From NCBI GenBank assembly GCA_015272465.1, contig JACYLR010000099.1:1-35786 (forward strand): a stretch of DNA of 35,786 bases, written 5' to 3'. The position numbers and the translations under genes are program-made. Under the pieces are notes generated by a model that ran no database searches, was not told the DNA's origin, and saw nothing but the letters and a program-made list of their open reading frames with translations. The DNA comes from Gloeomargaritaceae cyanobacterium C42_A2020_066. GTDB lineage: Bacteria > Cyanobacteriota > Cyanobacteriia > Gloeomargaritales > Gloeomargaritaceae. This document shows, piece by piece, positions 18,523 to 26,997 of the stretch; the first letter of the stretch is position 1, and each line of letters opens with the position of its first letter.

Positions 18523-18825
18523 GTGATCACCCTCAGCCTGCTACACCCGGTACAAGGCACCTCCATTCGAGATTGGGCTTTTCCTCAGGAAGCAGTGATC
18601 CGCATGGGGCGTGCACCTGACAATGAGGTGGTGCTGCTCAGTTCGGTTGTCTCTCGCCACCACGCTGAATTGCGCTTGGAGGGTGGGCTCTGGTCTCTGG
18701 TCAGTCTGGGAGCGAATGGCACCTTCCTCGATGGTCAGCAGGTGACCACCCAGGCCAAGGTGACGAACGGCTCCACCATCCGTCTGGCCCCCTCCGGCCC
18801 AGTAATTCAGGTACAGATTAGCTGA
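18523..18825 (+). CDS. FHA-domain phosphothreonine-binding protein
   Basis: A small single-domain protein of about 100 aa. The FHA core motifs are in order: IRMGRAPDNEVVL (GR), SSVVSRHHAEL (SxxH), and LVSLGANGTFLDGQ (NG). Such domains bind phosphothreonine on partners of Ser/Thr kinases; no kinase is encoded nearby. The frame is open from 18301, but I start at GTG 18523, where the conserved text begins (VITLSLLHPVQGT), because the upstream translation is arginine/proline-rich and unlike protein. It precedes lepA by 67 bases and may share its transcript. Confidence 0.85.
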   Translation: MITLSLLHPVQGTSIRDWAFPQEAVIRMGRAPDNEVVLLSSVVSRHHAELRLEGGLWSLVSLGANGTFLDGQQVTTQAKVTNGSTIRLAPSGPVIQVQIS

Positions 18826-18892
18826 CCACCTGAGAAAAATCCTAAACTTTGTTGAAGAGGACTGGTTTTTCCCCAGGCCCCCCTAGGTTTTT

Positions 18893-20704
18893 ATGACGCA
18901 AGCGCCTGTCCACCGGATTCGCAACTTTTGCATCATTGCCCACATCGACCACGGCAAATCCACCTTGGCCGATCGGCTGCTCCAGACCACGGGCACGGTG
19001 GATCAGCGGCAGATGCGGGATCAGTTTCTGGACAATATGGAACTGGAGCGGGAGCGGGGGATCACGATCAAGCTCCAAGCAGCCCGCATGACCTACCGGG
19101 CTAAGGACGGGGAGGAGTACGTCCTCAACCTGATCGACACACCCGGCCACGTGGACTTTTCCTACGAAGTCTCCCGCTCCTTAGCAGCCTGTGAAGGGGC
19201 CTTACTGGTGGTTGATGCCTCCCAGGGGGTAGAAGCCCAAACCCTGGCCAACGTCTACCTGGCGTTGGAGCACAACCTGGAAATCATTCCAGTGATCAAC
19301 AAAATCGACCTGCCAGGCGCCCAACCCGAACGGGTAAAACAGGAGGTCGAAGATGTGGTCGGACTCGATTGTAGCCAGGCGATCCTGGCCTCCGCCAAGG
19401 AAGGCATTGGTATCGGGGATATTTTGGAGTCGATTGTGCAGCGGATTCCGCCGCCCGCCGATCGAACCGCGGAACGGCTGCGCGCCCTGATCTTTGACAG
19501 TTACTACGATCCCTACCGCGGGGTGGTGGTCTACCTGCGGGTGATGGATGGACGGTTGGGAGCACGGGATCGGGTGCGGCTGATGATCTCCGGCAAGGAG
19601 TACGAGTTGGATGAGGTGGGGGTGATGTCCCCCCAACAGGTGCCGGTCGAGGAACTCCATGCGGGCGAGGTGGGTTACCTGACTGCGGCCATCAAGACGG
19701 TGGAGGATGCCCGGGTGGGGGATACCCTGACCCTGGCTAGCGCCCCCGCCCAGGAACCACTGCCGGGCTACAAGGAAGCCAAACCCATGGTTTTTTGTGG
19801 TCTGTTCCCCACGGATGCTGACCAGTACGATGACCTGCGGGAGGCGCTGGGCAAGCTGAAGTTGAGCGACGCTGCCCTCAACTATGAGCCGGAAGCTTCG
19901 CCAGCCATGGGCATGGGGTTCCGTTGCGGCTTCCTGGGGCTGCTGCACATGGAAATCATCCAGGAGCGGCTAGAGCGGGAGTACGACCTGGATCTGGTGG
20001 TCACAGCCCCGTCGGTGGTCTATCGCGTGACCACAAACAAGGGCGAGATTTTAGATATTGACAACCCTAGCGATCTGCCTGCCCCTAATGAGCGGGAGAC
20101 GATTGAGGAACCCTATGTTCGGCTGGAAATGATCACACCTGAGTCTTTTGTGGGTCCCCTGATGGACTTGGCCCAGACCCGGCGCGGCGAGTTTCAGGAT
20201 ATGCGCTACCTGACGCCGGAGCGCACCTGTCTGGTCTATGACCTACCCCTAGCGGAGGTGGTGACAGACTTTTTCGACCAAATGAAGTCTCGTTCCCGTG
20301 GCTACGCCAGCATGGAGTATCAGTGGTCGGGGTATCGAGAAAATGACTTGGTGAAGCTGGATGTCCTGATCAATGACGAACCGGCGGATGCTCTGGCCAC
20401 CATTGTTCACCGAGATAAGGCTTACTTTGTGGGGCGGGCGCTGGTGCAGAAGCTCAAGGAGTTAATCCCCAGACACCAATTTAAGGTGCCCATTCAGGCG
20501 GCCATTGGATCTCGGGTCGTGGCCAGTGAAACGATTCCGGCCATGCGTAAGAATGTTCTAGCCAAATGCTATGGCGGGGATATCAGTCGCAAGAAAAAGC
20601 TCCTGGAAAAGCAAAAGGAAGGCAAAAAGCGGATGAAGGCTCTGGGCAATGTCGATGTGCCCCAGGAAGCCTTCATGGCGGTGTTACGGCTGAAGGCGGA
20701 GTAG
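18893..20704 (+). CDS. lepA: Elongation factor 4 (LepA)
   Basis: Translational GTPase that back-translocates or remodels stalled ribosomes. The G1 motif is [10 protein letters not shown]3 is DTPGHVDF and G4 is NKIDLPGA; the EF4-specific C-terminal domain ends in [20 protein letters not shown] and the family ending PQEAFMAVL. The 603-aa length is standard and no residue is obviously missing. The start is ATG 18893; AGG lies five bases upstream. The stop lies 32 bases inside the convergent chorismate-lyase-like gene. The gene contains no GGCCGGCC over its 1.8 kb, so lack of the octamer is not by itself proof of foreign origin. Confidence 0.98.
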   Translation: MTQAPVHRIRNFCIIAHIDHGKSTLADRLLQTTGTVDQRQMRDQFLDNMELERERGITIKLQAARMTYRAKDGEEYVLNLIDTPGHVDFSYEVSRSLAACEGALLVVDASQGVEAQTLANVYLALEHNLEIIPVINKIDLPGAQPERVKQEVEDVVGLDCSQAILASAKEGIGIGDILESIVQRIPPPADRTAERLRALIFDSYYDPYRGVVVYLRVMDGRLGARDRVRLMISGKEYELDEVGVMSPQQVPVEELHAGEVGYLTAAIKTVEDARVGDTLTLASAPAQEPLPGYKEAKPMVFCGLFPTDADQYDDLREALGKLKLSDAALNYEPEASPAMGMGFRCGFLGLLHMEIIQERLEREYDLDLVVTAPSVVYRVTTNKGEILDIDNPSDLPAPNERETIEEPYVRLEMITPESFVGPLMDLAQTRRGEFQDMRYLTPERTCLVYDLPLAEVVTDFFDQMKSRSRGYASMEYQWSGYRENDLVKLDVLINDEPADALATIVHRDKAYFVGRALVQKLKELIPRHQFKVPIQAAIGSRVVASETIPAMRKNVLAKCYGGDISRKKKLLEKQKEGKKRMKALGNVDVPQEAFMAVLRLKAE

Positions 20705-21305
20705 GGCCAGCCGGCGGCAGAGGCCCCAGGTAGGTTGCTAGCAGAGGCGAAAAAACCTCGTAGATCAGGGTGAGCGGCCGGCCGCCGTGCCAGAACAGGT
20801 AGTGTCGTGCCCAGTAGGGCCCCGGCCGGCCGAAGGTGGGTTCTAGGGGGGGGCAATGGCCATAGCACAGCCCCTGAATGTCTCGATATAGCTCGGTGCG
20901 CAATTGACTGAGGCTGGCCCAAATAGGCAGGTGACGGTTCGGGAGGTAGTCATCCACGGCTTCGGCCGGCCACCAAGAGACCGCGTAGGCCAGGCATTGA
21001 CCTGTAGCAGTGCGCAACCACACCTGACGGCGCAGGCGCGGCCCCGGTACGAGGCTGACTGGGGCGGGCGCCCCATCCAGGTCGTGGCCAATCGGTGACA
21101 TGTCGATCAGCTCTACCACCGTTGGCTCACCCGTGAGCAGTTGCAGGTGACGGGTGAGGGAACCATCACTGAGCAGGAGCAATCGCCACAGGGGTGGCAA
21201 AACAGAGGGTGGAATCCCCTGCTGTACCACCTCGGGAGTCGCACACCAATCGGATTCAAGACAGTGCCAGGCCGGCCGAATCACCGAGGAAAGGGAGGGG
21301 GGCAA
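20673..21305 (-). CDS. DUF98 / chorismate-lyase-like protein
   Basis: Cyanobacterial members of this UbiC-like family are thought to turn chorismate into 4-hydroxybenzoate, the head-group precursor of plastoquinone. Supporting text includes [19 protein letters not shown] near residues 43-61, an [21 protein letters not shown] strand pair around 91-111, and [30 protein letters not shown] near the C-terminus, where E and R residues form the family's active site. The frame opens at a TTG (21305); a GTG at 21284 is as likely. The proline-rich tail overlaps the lepA end by 32 bases. Function is by family; the catalytic role was not proven from residues. Confidence 0.75.
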   Translation of the reverse strand: MPPSLSSVIRPAWHCLESDWCATPEVVQQGIPPSVLPPLWRLLLLSDGSLTRHLQLLTGEPTVVELIDMSPIGHDLDGAPAPVSLVPGPRLRRQVWLRTATGQCLAYAVSWWPAEAVDDYLPNRHLPIWASLSQLRTELYRDIQGLCYGHCPPLEPTFGRPGPYWARHYLFWHGGRPLTLIYEVFSPLLATYLGPLPPAGPTPPSAVTPP

Positions 21306-21373
21306 AATCTCAGGCTCCCAGGTTCTGTAAGACTTCTTAATATTTTATCCATCGCGGTGGGTGACCCCAGGGA

Positions 21374-22018
21374 TCAGGTTCCCAGGCGACACTCCATCGC
21401 CCAACGGGCCAGTTCCGTGCGGTTATGCAGCCCCGTCTTGCCCAGCATGTTGCTGACGTGACTTTCGACAGTACGTTGGGATACCTGGAGTGCCTCAGCC
21501 ACCTCCCGATTGGAATAGCCACGGGCCACCAAGCCAATCACCCGCCGCTCTGTGGGGGTGAGGTGGATGTCCTCCGGCACCTGAATTAGGGGGGCGCCCA
21601 GACTTTGCTGCCGCAGCCGCTCGGCCTGCGCGAGGGATGACCGGACTTGGGCCAGGAGTTCTTCAGGTTCAAAGGGCTTGACCAGGTAGACATCGCCCCC
21701 GGCATTGAGGCCCTGGATACGGTCTTGGGTCGCACCCTTGGCCGAGAGGAAAATGACGGGGATGAGACGGGTGGCGGGAAGGGTGCGGAGGCGGCGAACC
21801 AGCTCGTATCCGTCCAATCCCGGCATCATCACGTCACAGATGATCAGGTCAGGGAGGACAGCGGCCGGCCGGGTCAGCGTCTGGAGGGCCGCTTGACCGT
21901 GGGGGGCAGTCGTCACCTGGTATCCCCCTTCCAGCCGCAGGTAATCCTGGGTGAGAAACAGAAAACTCGGGTCGTCATCCACCAGCAAAAGGGACTGGGG
22001 AGTGGAAGGGGCGCTCAT
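21374..22018 (-). CDS. NarL/LuxR-type response regulator (Ycf29-like)
   Basis: 214-aa two-domain regulator. The receiver (10-130) has the acidic pocket LLVDDD, phospho-acceptor D62 in CDVMMPGLDGYE, the switch segment FLSAKG, and K114 in YLVKPFEPEEL. The LuxR-type helix-turn-helix (about 150-208) reads LTPTERRVIGLVARGYSNRE and then QVSQRTVESHVSNML. It resembles the NarL-type regulators of cyanobacteria and red-algal plastids called Ycf29, but I have not ruled out other subfamilies. No sensor kinase is adjacent. The start is ATG 22018 and it lies about 77 bases from the divergent ffs gene. Confidence 0.88.
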   Translation of the reverse strand: MSAPSTPQSLLLVDDDPSFLFLTQDYLRLEGGYQVTTAPHGQAALQTLTRPAAVLPDLIICDVMMPGLDGYELVRRLRTLPATRLIPVIFLSAKGATQDRIQGLNAGGDVYLVKPFEPEELLAQVRSSLAQAERLRQQSLGAPLIQVPEDIHLTPTERRVIGLVARGYSNREVAEALQVSQRTVESHVSNMLGKTGLHNRTELARWAMECRLGT

Positions 22019-22082
22019 GGCCGGCCGGTGCTGCTCCCTGGGGGTCTGTGCTGCCAGTCTACCACTGGCCTAGGGGGTTGGA

Positions 22083-22091
22083 TGCTATACT
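22083..22091 (+). promoter_or_regulatory. Extended -10 element of ffs (TGCTATACT)
   Basis: TGC plus TATACT lies 5 bases before the inferred 5' end of the SRP RNA, the expected spacing for a sigma-70-type promoter with an extended -10. A -35 is not obvious. Confidence 0.55.
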
Positions 22092-22095
22092 CGAA

Positions 22096-22196
22096 GCCGA
22101 CCTGGATCCATGCGGCTCCAACGCCCGAACCGTGTCAGAACCGGAAGGTAGCAGCACTAAGGGATGCTTGTAGCAGGCGTGGTCTCCGGGTCTTTT
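22096..22196 (+). ncRNA. ffs: Signal recognition particle RNA (4.5S type)
   Basis: The invariant SRP domain IV is present: CCGAACCGTGTCAGAACCGG, then AAGGTAGCAGCACTAAGGG, which pairs into the stem with the asymmetric internal loop and GGAA-type tetraloop recognised by Ffh. Flanking segments pair (GACC near 22099 with GGTC near 22189), giving a roughly 100-nt hairpin RNA of the short bacterial class without an Alu domain. A TTTT run at 22193-22196 may end transcription. The RNA acts with Ffh to target membrane proteins. The 5' and 3' ends are estimates. The next start codon is only 17 bases downstream. Confidence 0.9.
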
Positions 22197-22212
22197 CGCG
22201 AGGATCGTACCC

Positions 22213-22986
22213 ATGATGGGGGTACCTTGGCGCTACCTGCCCCTGCTGTCCGCCTCTGGCTCTCTACAGATGGCGTTGGATGCCTGGTTGGTGGCGGAAC
22301 ACCGGGCCGGCCGGATGCCCGCCTTGCTGCGGTTTTACCAATTCTCGCCGCCCGCGTTGTCCCTGGGATATCACCAGCGAGCCTGGCCGACCCCCGCAGT
22401 CGCGATAGACTGCGTGCGGCGACCTACAGGCGGGCGGGCGGTTCTGCACCAGGGTGACCTGTGCTACAGCCTAATTACCTCCTGGATCGGCCAATCCCGG
22501 CCGGCCGTATACCGGCAACTCTGCCAATTCCTGATCCAGGGGTTTGCGGTGTTGGGGTGTCCTCTCAGCTTCGGAACTGAGACGGCGGCCGGCCGGGAAG
22601 CGAATTGCTTCAGCCTCAGTACGCCCGCTGATCTGGTGGACTCAGCCGGCCAGAAACGGATCGGCAGTGCCCAGCGCTGGTTTGGCACAACCGTTCTGCA
22701 ACAGGGCAGTATCCCACTTCAGCCCGACCCCGACCTGTGGCAAGCCGCTTGGGGCCGGCCGCTGCCGGATGTGTCGCCCCTGCCCCCTCAAGACCAAGTG
22801 ATTGAGGCCCTCGTGGCGGCCGGCCGTACCCTATGGGGCGATCCGCTCTGGCCACACCCCCTCACGGAGGAGGAGTGGGCGCAGTTTAGTCAGGCGCAGA
22901 GCCTTTCTGGGCTGCCTCCATCTCCAGCACCCGCCGAGCTAGGGCGGCCAGTTGATTGGCATTGTTGTACTGACCTTCCTGTTTGA
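22213..22986 (+). CDS. Lipoate-protein ligase / octanoyltransferase family protein
   Basis: BPL/LplA/LipB-superfamily protein of 257 aa. The family signature is RRPTGGRAVLHQGDLCYS (residues 76-93), followed by the G-x-A-Q block RIGSAQRW where this class normally shows its active-site lysine-plus-GSAQ arrangement. Related cyanobacterial proteins are annotated as lipoate-protein ligases or octanoyltransferases acting on E2 and GcvH. The C-terminal 33 residues lie antisense to the convergent protease gene and are not conserved-looking. ATGs at 22213 and 22216 are both possible, and both sit just after the ffs 3' end, so it may be read through from the ffs promoter. Substrate is uncertain. Confidence 0.82.
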   Translation: MMGVPWRYLPLLSASGSLQMALDAWLVAEHRAGRMPALLRFYQFSPPALSLGYHQRAWPTPAVAIDCVRRPTGGRAVLHQGDLCYSLITSWIGQSRPAVYRQLCQFLIQGFAVLGCPLSFGTETAAGREANCFSLSTPADLVDSAGQKRIGSAQRWFGTTVLQQGSIPLQPDPDLWQAAWGRPLPDVSPLPPQDQVIEALVAAGRTLWGDPLWPHPLTEEEWAQFSQAQSLSGLPPSPAPAELGRPVDWHCCTDLPV

Positions 22987-24121
22987 TCCGCTGTAGCTCC
23001 CCAGCCGGTAGCACGACTTCGCGAGCCAGAGCTTGGAGAACATCGGCCCAGTCCACCAGACCTGCCACACCCCCCGCCGGGGTCAGCACTGTCACCCGGC
23101 CGGCTGGGGCCTCCTCCAGGGTGAGGATCACCTGAGCTAGGACGGTACCCTCGCTCACCGTAGGGATTTCTGCCAGAGGCTTGACAAGCGTGGCCAGAGT
23201 TTCCACCTCCCATCGCCCCCGATCCAGTGCCTGGAGTGCGTCGGGTTTCACCAAACCCAGGTAGCGGCCATCCCGATCCGCGAAAAACACAGGGGGGCGG
23301 TCGTGGGGAAGCAAATGGAGATCGACGAAATCCCGGAGGGGCATTTCCGCCGGCAAGACCCGGAACTCCCGGTCCATCACGTCGCGAGCCGTCGCCTGGA
23401 GAAGAATTTCCTGGAGATTGGTCAGACGGCGATAGGACTGGGCGTTGCTGTAACCAAACCACCCCAGCAGACCCAGCCACAGACCAGCAATCGGGTCACG
23501 GGTCACCAAGAACAGAAAAACCCCCAGACCCATGGCCAAACTCCCCAGGAGTTCCCCACTGCGGGCGGCCCAGCGCACCCCCTGGAAGGGACTCCCTGTC
23601 AGCTTCCAGACGAGGGCCTTGAGCACCTGTCCCCCATCCAAAGGCAGGCCCGGCACCAGGTTAAACAGCCCCAGCACGAGGTTGACAATGCTGAGTTCAC
23701 GGGTGATGACGTAGGGGGGCGTATCCTCCAGCAGACGCGTTCCCACCGCCGCAAACACGAGGAATAGCCCTAAACTCACCAGAGGGCCGGCAATAGCCAC
23801 CTGAAAGGCTTGGCCGGGGGTGCGGGATTCCCGATCCAGGGAGGCAATCCCCCCAAACAAGAACAGGGTGATCGATTGCACACGGATACCCTGGGCCCGG
23901 GCCACCAAACTATGCCCCAGTTCATGGAGGACAACCGAAGCAAATAGAGCAAGGGCCAGCAAAAAACCCGCCCCCCAAGCCGTGGCCGTGCCCCAGCCGG
24001 AATAGAGCCGATCCCAGCGACTGGCATTAAGCCAGGTCAATAACAACAGGATATAGAACCAGGAAGGGTCGAGGTTGAGGGGAATGCCAAAAAGCGACCC
24101 CACCCGCCAGTTACGCTGCAT
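22886..24121 (-). CDS. M50 site-2-protease-type metallopeptidase with CBS domains
   Basis: Intramembrane zinc protease of the SpoIVFB/Rip3-like group. The zinc site is HELGH (residues 66-70) inside a membrane helix, and the third ligand is D162 in NLVPGLPLDGG (154-164). About six membrane segments fill residues 15-215. Two CBS-like modules follow (about 235-290 and 300-360), often nucleotide sensors, then a short helical tail. The 411-aa length fits. The gene ends by overlapping the convergent ligase gene for 101 bases, so its last 33 codons are encoded opposite another frame. The substrate (for example an anti-sigma factor) is not identifiable here. Confidence 0.93.
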   Translation of the reverse strand: MQRNWRVGSLFGIPLNLDPSWFYILLLLTWLNASRWDRLYSGWGTATAWGAGFLLALALFASVVLHELGHSLVARAQGIRVQSITLFLFGGIASLDRESRTPGQAFQVAIAGPLVSLGLFLVFAAVGTRLLEDTPPYVITRELSIVNLVLGLFNLVPGLPLDGGQVLKALVWKLTGSPFQGVRWAARSGELLGSLAMGLGVFLFLVTRDPIAGLWLGLLGWFGYSNAQSYRRLTNLQEILLQATARDVMDREFRVLPAEMPLRDFVDLHLLPHDRPPVFFADRDGRYLGLVKPDALQALDRGRWEVETLATLVKPLAEIPTVSEGTVLAQVILTLEEAPAGRVTVLTPAGGVAGLVDWADVLQALAREVVLPAGELQRIKQEGQYNNANQLAALARRVLEMEAAQKGSAPD

Positions 24122-24197
24122 AGAAATCGGGGGAAGGCTGTACCTTCATTCTAGGCCCGGCCGGCCGGCCCCCGTTCTGAGCTTGGGGCAGATGAAC

Positions 24198-24461
24198 CTA
24201 GAGCAGGCCGGCGTTGCTCAGTCCCAGGATCATGCCTGCACCCAGCAGATGACCCAGACTGGCAGTGCCCAGCAGTTCAGGGATACCAAAGCCGGTAAAC
24301 AAACCGGGCATCGCCACAGGTAGAGCCGGGCCGACACCCTTCTTTTGGATGGCGTAAAAGCCAATGGCCACGGCGAACAGATTGCAAGTAATCATAATCA
24401 AGGCCGTCCCCACGCTCCAACTCGCAGTAACCGGCAGGGTCGCCAGGGGTAGGTAAACCAT
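24198..24461 (-). CDS. psaK: Photosystem I subunit PsaK
   Basis: 87-aa membrane protein at the edge of the photosystem I core that helps bind antenna chlorophyll. It shows two transmembrane helices separated by a short positively charged loop: WSVGTALIMITCNLFAVAIG, then YAIQKKGVGPALP, and ELLGTASLGHLLGAGMILGL. These match PsaK in length and pattern. The start is ATG 24461 with GAGG seven bases upstream. A TACAAT -10 lies about 70 bases upstream. Confidence 0.93.
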   Translation of the reverse strand: MVYLPLATLPVTASWSVGTALIMITCNLFAVAIGFYAIQKKGVGPALPVAMPGLFTGFGIPELLGTASLGHLLGAGMILGLSNAGLL

Positions 24462-24532
24462 CGGATAACCTCGCTTAGGATGATCTTAAAAGTGCTTGAC
24501 TCGTGGTGTTAGCCCAACTTCGCCGCGGCGGT

Positions 24533-24538
24533 ATTGTA
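24533..24538 (-). promoter_or_regulatory. Possible -10 element of psaK
   Basis: TACAAT on the minus strand, giving a leader of about 65 bases before the psaK ATG. No convincing -35; a GGCCGGCCGGCC cluster lies about 18 bases upstream of the hexamer. Confidence 0.4.
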
Positions 24539-24568
24539 GCGCTGGGACAAGGTCGGCCGGCCGGCCCC

Positions 24569-25027
24569 TTAAGCATCTGTTACGACCTGAGTGGCATAGA
24601 GACTGGCATTGACGCGACGCAGCCTCTGGCAAAGCTGGCGAATAATCTCCACGGCAAAATCGGGTTCCTGGCGCAGGGCCTCAAACACCAAGTCTTGGGT
24701 GAGCACTAAACAGACGGAATCCACCAGCGTAGTGGCACTGGCCGAGCGGGGCTGACCATCAAACAGAGACATCTCGCCCAAGTGATCCCCAGGCCCCAAT
24801 TCCGCCAAATCTATATCCTCCACGTGAATGCGAATCTGGCCCACGACAATGATGTAGAGCGTGGTGCCCGGGTCGCCGGCCTTGAAGAGGGTATAGTCCG
24901 TGGGAAAGGCTTTCTCCGTAGCGGCATGGGCCAGTCGGGCTAACCCAGTGGGGTGTTGCCCCAAGAGCGGCACCTCCCGCAACAGACGGAGCCGTTCACC
25001 CAAACGGGGAATTGCAGGTTGGGTCAC
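24569..25027 (-). CDS. Stand-alone cyclic-nucleotide-binding domain protein
   Basis: 152-aa protein with one Crp-type beta-roll domain and no DNA-binding domain. The phosphate-binding cassette is canonical: LGEMSLFDGQPRSASA, with the G-E pair and the R-S-A that contact cyclic phosphate. YTLFKAGDPGTTLYIIVVG is the typical glycine-turn region before it. The C-terminal helix is short and could dock to a partner. The start is GTG 25027. It lies 39 bases downstream of the unknown membrane protein gene in the same direction, which suggests they are co-transcribed. Family members regulate partners in response to cAMP; no partner is known here. Confidence 0.88.
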   Translation of the reverse strand: MTQPAIPRLGERLRLLREVPLLGQHPTGLARLAHAATEKAFPTDYTLFKAGDPGTTLYIIVVGQIRIHVEDIDLAELGPGDHLGEMSLFDGQPRSASATTLVDSVCLVLTQDLVFEALRQEPDFAVEIIRQLCQRLRRVNASLYATQVVTDA

Positions 25028-25066
25028 CAGTCCACCCCTCCCGATGGGGAGCGCAATCAGTTAGTT

Positions 25067-25543
25067 TCAGGATTTTAAGGCAATTTCCAAGATCGTGCGG
25101 AGTTCGGCCACCTGCTCCGGTTGGCTGACCTGCGCCAGCCGCTGGTGGAGGGCCTGGTAGGCGATCCGGCGCTGGTCGGGCGAAAGGCGACGCAACTGGC
25201 GGGGCACCTGCTGCTGGGCGAGGCGGCGCACCTGGGGATCGGCCGACTCTAGGTCAGCCAAGGTCTGCTGCCAGCGCGCCAAATGCTGACGTTCGGGCCG
25301 GCCTAACCCCATCCAGATCCCCAGGCTGCCCAGCATCCCTACTCCCAGCCCCTGGGCCAAGGCGGTGGCCAAGAGCCAGGTGCCGTGGGCATCCCCACCA
25401 CCCGCTGCTGTACTATACACCCCCGCCGTGAGCAAGCTCCCCCCCCCCACCGCTGCAACAAACCGGCCGGCCGTGCGCCCCGGCAGCCCCTTTCTCCAGG
25501 ACAAACCGACCCAAGTACGCCACCTGCGGAGAGAAACGGTCAC
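25067..25543 (-). CDS. Unknown small membrane protein with helical C-terminus
   Basis: 158 aa from GTG 25543. The N-terminus is basic (RRWRTWVGLSWRKG), followed by two hydrophobic, glycine-rich segments (about 26-46 and 55-78) likely to span the membrane. The remaining 80 residues are charged and helical, rich in Q, R and L (WQQTLADLESADPQVRRLAQ), with a spacing reminiscent of a HEAT-like helix pair. I do not recognise the family. It is followed at 39 bases by the cNMP-binding protein, with which it may form a membrane-anchored sensor pair (inference only). Confidence 0.7.
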   Translation of the reverse strand: MTVSLRRWRTWVGLSWRKGLPGRTAGRFVAAVGGGSLLTAGVYSTAAGGGDAHGTWLLATALAQGLGVGMLGSLGIWMGLGRPERQHLARWQQTLADLESADPQVRRLAQQQVPRQLRRLSPDQRRIAYQALHQRLAQVSQPEQVAELRTILEIALKS

Positions 25544-25619
25544 AGCGACCCTCAGACCAGGACTTTTCTCCCATCCTAGACTCAGGCGGGAAGAACCCCA
25601 CGGGCCAGATCGGCTGTCT

Positions 25620-25640
25620 ACACTGTAAAGGTAACAGTGT
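25620..25640. promoter_or_regulatory. Candidate operator: ACACTGT-N7-ACAGTGT
   Basis: A perfect 7-base inverted repeat with a 7-base spacer lies 53 bases upstream of the HlyD-type adaptor start, in the divergent intergenic region. Such sites are typical for TetR- or BlaI-like repressors of efflux genes, but no regulator gene is adjacent. An AT-rich stretch just right of it (TGTAAATAAAT) could hold a -10. Confidence 0.5.
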
Positions 25641-25692
25641 GTAAATAAATCTCAGCCACACGTTACTCCCCCTCACCGAGACAGCGGCAACC

Positions 25693-26979
25693 ATGGCAGT
25701 TCCCTTTCTGCGCAAAGGCGGCCGGCCGGCCGCATGGGTGGTCGGTCTCACCCTAGTGGGGATTCTGGGGGCTGGGGGTATTGCCCTGCGGATGACCCAG
25801 GAGCGGCGGGCCCAGCCGGATCTGACCAGCTTAACCGTGCCTGCTCAGACCGAAACCCTCCAAGTGCGCATCCCAGCCAGTGGCAAGGTGGAACCCAATC
25901 AACGGGTCAACCTCAGTCCCAAAGTGGCGGGTCAGTTGGTCAGGCTCTACGTGGAGCAGGGGGATCGGGTGCAGGCTGGCCAGATTTTGGCGCAGATGGA
26001 CAACGCTGAACTCTTGGCCCGGCGGCAGCAACTCCAAGCAGCCTTGGCCCAGGCCGACGCCCGCCTCCAGGAGATTCAAGCTGGGTTTCGCAGTGAAGAA
26101 GTGGCCCAGATCGAGGCCCAGGTGCGCGCGGCCCAGGCCCGCTACACGCTCAGTCGTCAGCGCCGGTTACGCAATGAGGCCCTCGCTGCCGAAGGGGCCA
26201 TTTCCAGAGACACCTTGGATGGCGCCATTGCCGAAGAGGAGGCCACCGCCGCCACCCTGAGAGAAGTTCAACGTCGCCTCGATCTCTATCGGATCGGCAA
26301 CCGGCCGGAGGAAATCGCTCAGGTGAAGGCGGCCGCTGCCCAAGCCCGCGCCGAGTTGCGGGTGGTGGATGTGCAGTTGGCCGATACGGTGGTGCGGGCA
26401 CCCTTCGCCGGGCTGGTCACCCAGAAATACGCTTCTGTGGGAGCGTTTGTCACCCCAACCACCTCCGCCTCAACGACAAGCTCGGCGACTTCAACCTCGA
26501 TTGTTGCCCTCGCCAGTGACCTGGAAGTGGTGGCCAAGGTCGCCGAAACCGACATCAGCCAGATTAAACCGGGCCAAAAGGTGGAGATTCAGGCAGATGC
26601 CTACCCTGCTCAGACTTTCCAGGGTGTGGTGCGTCTGATTGCTCCGGAAGCCGTGGTTGAACAGAATATTACGGCTTTTGAGGTGCGGATTCGGGTGCTG
26701 ACGGGCCAAAACGAACTCCGCTCTGGGATGAATGTGGATGTCACCTTCCTGGGGGGTGAACCGACCCAGAGCTTGGTGGTTCCAACGGTGGCCATCGTTA
26801 CCGAGAAGGGGGAAGCGGGGGTGCTGGTGCCCGATGCCAACGGCCGGCCGGTATTTCGGGCTATTACCCCAGGGCTGTCCCTGGAGGACAAGACCCAGGT
26901 GTTGCAGGGCTTGCGGCCGGGCGAGCGGGTGTTTATCAATCTGCCCCCGGGTGCCCTACGCGCCGCCCAGACGGAGTAG
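25693..26979 (+). CDS. HlyD/MacA-type membrane-fusion adaptor of an efflux system
   Basis: Periplasmic adaptor that links an inner-membrane transporter to the outer membrane. The N-terminus has one membrane anchor (about 16-33). A split biotinyl-lipoyl-like domain follows (IPASGKVEPNQRVNLSPKVA and, later, DTVVRAPFAGLVTQKY), enclosing a long coiled-coil hairpin (about 107-215, rich in A, Q, E and R). Beta-barrel and membrane-proximal domains (DISQIKPGQKVEIQADAYP) complete 428 aa. A serine/threonine-rich segment near 257-272 interrupts the lipoyl-barrel junction. No MacB- or DevC-type permease lies next to it; the pentapeptide gene follows by 18 bases. Substrate unknown. The start is ATG 25693. 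Confidence 0.9.
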   Translation: MAVPFLRKGGRPAAWVVGLTLVGILGAGGIALRMTQERRAQPDLTSLTVPAQTETLQVRIPASGKVEPNQRVNLSPKVAGQLVRLYVEQGDRVQAGQILAQMDNAELLARRQQLQAALAQADARLQEIQAGFRSEEVAQIEAQVRAAQARYTLSRQRRLRNEALAAEGAISRDTLDGAIAEEEATAATLREVQRRLDLYRIGNRPEEIAQVKAAAAQARAELRVVDVQLADTVVRAPFAGLVTQKYASVGAFVTPTTSASTTSSATSTSIVALASDLEVVAKVAETDISQIKPGQKVEIQADAYPAQTFQGVVRLIAPEAVVEQNITAFEVRIRVLTGQNELRSGMNVDVTFLGGEPTQSLVVPTVAIVTEKGEAGVLVPDANGRPVFRAITPGLSLEDKTQVLQGLRPGERVFINLPPGALRAAQTE

Positions 26980-26997
26980 ACCTCGGCGAATGGCCCT

